In this document: positions 59,384 to 64,000 of the stretch, one piece after another | How the letters are laid out: every line of letters starts with the position of its first letter | How positions within the stretch are numbered: position 1 is the first letter of the stretch | From: Daphnia pulex | Lineage: Eukaryota; Arthropoda; Branchiopoda; Diplostraca; Daphniidae | Length of the DNA stretch: 64,000 nucleotides | Direction of reading: 5' to 3' | Assembly (NCBI RefSeq): GCF_021134715.1 | Contig: NC_060019.1 | Coordinates: forward strand, 7,750,001 to 7,814,000 | Notes under the pieces: model-generated | Told to the model about the DNA's origin: nothing | The model's input: the letters and a program-made list of their open reading frames with translations, nothing else | Database searches by the model: none | Translations under genes and position numbers: made by a program

Positions 59384-62300
59384 TCACGCATTCGGTTGCG
59401 GCTCCGTGTCCGTTCCCTCGCTGTTCCCGTCTCCTGGGGTTGTAGTTTCCTCCATCAGGCCGCCGTCTTGCGGATAGCGTTGGCGCTTGAAAAAGCCCAT
59501 CTGCGCGAAACAATTTCATATTGATAACGAATGTAAGCATAAGAAGATGAAGCTCATAAATTCCAGAAATACCTTGTGCAGTCCAACGACCATCAGACTC
59601 AAAAGAATAATACCGGCAAGGACAGCTAGAACAATAATCCAAGAGGCAACAGCCAATGTTCCTGGTGGCCCTTGTGGAAGGAAGTACGTCGTGGCAATTG
59701 CAACGTCGGGTCTAGAAAATTTTGCCAAAAATTTAGGAAGAAGAAATTAAACATTTTTTTAAAATTTAAACTAACTTGTGACCGTAGGGTTGTGGAACAT
59801 TAGCCGGTTGTCGAATGACAACCCGTGCTGCGCTAGACAAAATGAAGACATCCTCGTTGACCATGAAGGAAACTAAGAAATAATAAAAGAAAAGAAACAT
59901 TATTCGAGTAATATCGGATGATTACAATTAAGAATCGGGCATCAATACAAATATTCTGAAGAAGAAGAGTTCCAGTCAAAGAAATCCTGATGGGAGACTC
60001 AGTTGATAGCGGACCGAATGCTGAGCAAACATACTTTACGCAATTGGCGTTTGGAGTATTGAAACAATCGATAAATGCGGTTCGGTTAGCTACCAGTCCG
60101 AATTTAAACGGAGGTTGGACTAGCAGAAAAAAAAAATGTTTAAAACATCTTCAGACTAAAAATCACTTTTTCTACAATACTTTTAACAGTTGGACTGGAA
60201 TTAATAAATTCGCGGAACCTCTGGATGTCGTCTATCGATTGACCTGAATTATAATCTAAACGGCAGACAGTATTGCGCAGCCCTCCCTTTTGCGTTGCCT
60301 GGAAACATTGCATTCAATAAAATGTCAAAACAGATTTGCCAAAGAAAGAGAGTTATCGATTTCATACATCAATGGAAATGCTTGGGAGCTCGACGACGGG
60401 TAGCGTCACTCCTTGCGTACTAAAGACGCTATTAGGGATTAAGATTTCGATTTCTACTTCTGCAGCACTGGGTAGAACGTTCCGCACCTACGTTTCATAT
60501 TTGAGGTAGGCGTAAACGAATTATTATTCAAATCACATTTAATGAGGGGGACGGGGGGAGAAGTACCTCATAAAGATGCTTAAAAATTATTCGATCTTTA
60601 AGTCCAGCCGAAACTTTCGTTTCGTTGGACCGCTGATATGTTTGCTGTTCCTCCACGGAATTTCTGTAAAAGACGAAATTTAATAAAGTTATATCATTTT
60701 CAATAAACTGATTTGATTCGTCTACCCTAAGATTTCCACGTCAATGGCGGTTCTTAAAGGTATGGTCAGATTAAATAGCGGCTGCCTGCCCATGGCTGCA
60801 ACACCATTCATCCTGGCCTCGACGACGACGTTCAGAACATCGCTACCACCACTCGGGACGGACATCAAATCCAGTTCAAACTCCATCCTTTCCTAGTATT
60901 GTTGCAATCACGGAAAAAGGTAAGAATCAACTCCTTGAGACTTGAGTGAAGGAAACACTAGAGATATAGTACGGTTTTAGCTCGTTTAAGAGGATTGACA
61001 CGCAGTTGACACGAATAGATTAATTCTTCTGAAGAAGCAAAGCTAGGCTTTTGGCACAAATCAGCTGGAGTGCGTTTCAGATTGGTGTAACTCGGCAGTT
61101 GAATGTCTAACGTTGTCAGATAGGAAGGTTCGCCATGGTTTACCAACCTCACTTCAAATGAAATCGTGCTTTTGGATCCAATGACCAGCTCTCTGGAGGA
61201 AATAGGCTTAATGACTTGAAGGGCTTCACTAAATAGAAATATTGTACTGACTTGAGATTGGAGATGAAATTCGCCTCTACTTCCAAGTCTTCTTTGCAGA
61301 TGTTGTCGGCACCGCATTCGGAAGTGAAAGCGGCAGATTCTTCAATGTAGTTTTTTTCCGTTTTATCTATCACAGGGCAAGTAGCGCAGAATGTATCCTT
61401 CATTTCTGTTCAGGAAAAAAACAATCATATTCGATCAATTGTAAGTAATTTATTCAATAATATTTTGGTGAGAGCCCAAACCAGTTTTCCGTATGCCAGT
61501 GCCGCCTGTAATAAGGATATGTTGAGATCCGACTGGGTCCTTTTTTAAAGGTTCATCCTTCATGGGAATACACGTGTTATTTATCGGACGGCCATCCCCC
61601 AGTAATTTCCCCGTCAAACGGAAGATTGCCGGACGTGAAAAATCTTGGCTGTAATAAGGTGTTTTCTTTTGATACAGAAAAATAAAACGAATGAAACTTG
61701 AATTGTGAATGCTGTAATTTTAAAATACCGCCACGTTGAGTTTGAAACGTTGGCACGACGGAAATCCAGATTTAAGAATGCCAGTATAATTGAATGGCTG
61801 CTGTTGACTACCAGTCGTACCGTCTATATCTAAAATCAGTCTAGGCTGGTTGACGTATTCAGCATCAAAGTGAAAATTATAACCAACACCTAAAAAGAAT
61901 GAATCAATCAAACGTTCTGATTCGTTATTGATAATATTATGTAATACAAATCTGTGGGATGGTGAATTTTGATTCGAAGGAACTACAAACTCTCAAAAAG
62001 ACCGAGCCTCCGTCCGGATCAATCAAGCTGTTTTCGGCTCTTATTGTCAATGCTAATTGGATAACAGGGCTGGAGCGGAACACAATAGCGTGACCGGACA
62101 TGAAACTCCCCACTGCAAGATCTTTACGGATCAAATTGAATCGTCATTTCGCAATTATTGTACAAAATTTAAAATAAATACCTGGATAACTATTTCCGTC
62201 CATATCGGCAGCGACGAGACTAATACCAAATCCTTTGAGGTTGTTCAATGGAAATACAAAGTCTGCAGCCGCGATTCGCTGCCAATATCCAGTCTCCGGA

Positions 62301-64000
62301 TGACGGTGAATATCGTACATACCGCCAAGGTAGATGTAAACAGCTCCTTTATCGTTCTCGTAAGGTGCTCCAATAACAACATCTGTTAGAAAATGGTAAA
62401 ATGACTTTTCTACTCGTTCGATTTGAAATCATCGATCATACCGTTGAATCCATCGCGATTGATATCACCCACAGAAGCCATGGTTGTACCGAAGCGGGCG
62501 TCTTTAGCTTTACTGCCAAACAGTGCTGGCGATCTCTCCAAATTGTCATTTCGATTCAGGTAGAAATAAACTTTTCCTTCGTCTCCGGTTCGATCCCCTA
62601 ATTCTGGTTGAAGACTATGCTGTGGCGCACCGACCAATAATTCCGCTTTCCCATCACCAGTCAAATCAACCGCCAAAACCGAAGCACCGAAATATTCGCC
62701 CAATTGTGTACCATTTAGTTCTAGTCGGATGTTAAGCTGGGAATCCTGACCAGGAAAGAAATCAAATAACAAAACCTAGCAACAAAGAAGAACAATTAAT
62801 AATGGCTTTATTAGGCATACACGCAGCAATTAGTTAATTACATACTTTGCCTTTCATTCCAGCAGCCCGTGGAGCTCCTGATACGTAGAGCAATTTGCCA
62901 TCATTAAAAAAGATTCCAGAGTGAACCGAATATCCTGCGTTGAATACCTTTGATCATTTTTAATTCCTTACAATTATTGGAACAAATGTGTGTTTTTTAA
63001 TTACCGAAATAATCGTTGGGTTCTAGTACGCTTATCTTGGCTGAGTTCGAGACCAAGGTGTCACCAAACTCGATGATATCCTGCGTATCTTGTCGCTTTC
63101 TTCTACTAGGCACACCGGAAGGATTGTCTGGAGAGTAATCACTAACACGAATTACAGCACCCGTCCACTTGAAAACTCCAGGAGCCCCAATAATCATTTC
63201 CTCCTATTAAACAATTTAATTTAAAAAAAAATCAAGAAAAAACAAAAACAAAATAACAATAACAAACCAACAGTTGACATGATATCTGATCGAATGAAAG
63301 TTATAACATTTCTTACGATTTTATCTTTTTTAAGAGCCATGTGAACGGAAAAGCCGGACTGTCCGTACGCGTAATTGTAGGTACCGTTTCGGTCATTCCC
63401 AATTACTTGTTGCTCTATAAATTAAAATTAAAATTAAAATTACAGACTACTACTTTGAAACCGGTGTCCATCTTTACCTTTAGAAACAATAGGCAGAACC
63501 TTGACGAAATCCTTGTTCTCAGAAACTTGATGGTTATTCCAATAACAGGCACCATTCATGTAATGCTCAGTGGACGATAGACTGTTCGACCATCGGTAAC
63601 CACAAACCTTAATTTTTAAAATGAATCGAGAAAAAGATCACGTATCGGTGAATAAAACGAGACAAGAATAAAAGAATTTTTAAAAATTTAAATGTTTACT
63701 GCAACGCGGCCAGTTGAAGGATTGTTGACGGCCATGGCACCGCCTAACCATCCGTAATCCTTGCGATCTTTATACAATCTATCACGATTGAATTGCGATG
63801 CTAAATTCAGTATGTAAAAGAGTTTTATTCACAATACCGTTTTACCGCTATTTTCATAAAAATTACCTTCACTTTCGACAATCAAGGGTTGGCACTGATC
63901 ACGATTCGGATTTCCCAGAAGACATCGGTAGACTTGACCTGGTTCTTTTAAGTTCGCATGACTAGGAAAAGTAGAATTGGCCCTAGGTGCTCCCACCAAC
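59384..64000 (-). CDS. Integrin alpha subunit, 3' part (1079 residues in window)
   Basis: Twenty-one exons in phase, from the window edge: 63867-64000 (partial), 63700-63800, 63478-63607, 63317-63414, 63005-63203, 62846-62934, 62442-62775, 62182-62382, 61948-62121, 61729-61889, 61482-61665, 61252-61405, 60973-61228, 60726-60892, 60567-60663, 60368-60487, 60181-60298, 59949-60119, 59776-59872, 59573-59711, 59384-59500. The protein starts in the first FG-GAP blade (LVGAPRAN), and later blades carry cation loops (DLTGDGKAE, DINRDGFND, DMDGNSYPD). Thigh and calf domains follow (CGADNICKEDLEVEANF), then one membrane helix (WIIVLAVLAGIILLSLMVV) and the tail MGFFKRQRYPQ, with the GFFKR motif. It pairs with a beta subunit at the cell surface for matrix adhesion. 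The tail resembles alpha-V/PS2, some propeller stretches the laminin-binding group, so I leave the subfamily open. The propeller holds a furin-like RRKRQ; none was seen in the calf-2 region. The 5' end, with signal peptide, is outside the window. Confidence 0.93.

Noticed and set aside
59355-59642. 95-codon minus-strand ORF across the integrin tail
   Set aside because: Wrong frame; it reads through the intron before the GFFKR exon.
61648-61650. Acceptor TTACAG for an integrin exon at 61648
   Set aside because: Needs phase 2, but the previous exon ends in phase 0; the AAAAG acceptor before 61665 fits and stays open.
1-64000. CRISPR arrays, operons, bacterial insertion sequences, prophage
   Set aside because: The window is eukaryotic; no regularly spaced direct repeats with unique spacers and no bacterial-type genes were seen.

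Overview
This window is nuclear DNA of an arthropod, most likely a branchiopod crustacean of the Daphnia type. That is an inference: arthropod-type regulators (scribbler/ZNF609, egalitarian, a PAR-bZIP factor) lie beside PLEKHO-like, Pol iota, DPM3, MANF and centrin genes, and most introns in the right half are only 60-120 bases with GT-AG borders. There are no operons, ribosome binding sites or bacterial features. All exon borders were read by eye from splice signals and reading-phase agreement.

Layout. 1-6240 holds no recognisable coding exon and looks like the upstream region and/or first intron of scribbler, rich in GAA/CTT tracts, GT runs and AAAATGGC motifs. 6241-14074 (+) is scribbler/brakeless, with a second candidate start inside its first coding intron (9108-9476) that encodes a Brinker-like helix-turn-helix. 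14075-16277 is its 3' side. A 32-codon membrane-peptide ORF sits at 16278. 16728-28671 (+) is a PLEKHO-like PH-domain gene with two possible C-terminal halves. 28.7-38.5 kb is a gene desert of repeats: a 700-base repeat pair, a TIR element made of short subrepeats, a near-perfect 520-base hairpin element with a decayed relative, and short duplications.

38.5-64 kb is gene-dense: Pol iota (-) divergent from DPM3 (+), egalitarian (-), MANF (-), an unrecognised 106-residue gene (+), centrin (+), a PAR-bZIP/Pdp1-like factor (-), an atypical class A GPCR (-), and the 3' 21 exons of an integrin alpha subunit (-), which runs off the right edge.

The genes do not form one pathway. Functions represented are transcriptional control (scribbler, PAR-bZIP), mRNA transport (egalitarian), ER biology (DPM3, MANF), translesion DNA synthesis (Pol iota), centrioles (centrin) and surface signalling/adhesion (GPCR, integrin). 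The most interesting leads are the HTH-scribbler fusion isoform, the switchable PLEKHO C-terminus, the 32-residue membrane smORF, the integrin with a furin-like site in the propeller but none seen at the usual place, and five CTCF-like motifs spread across the window.
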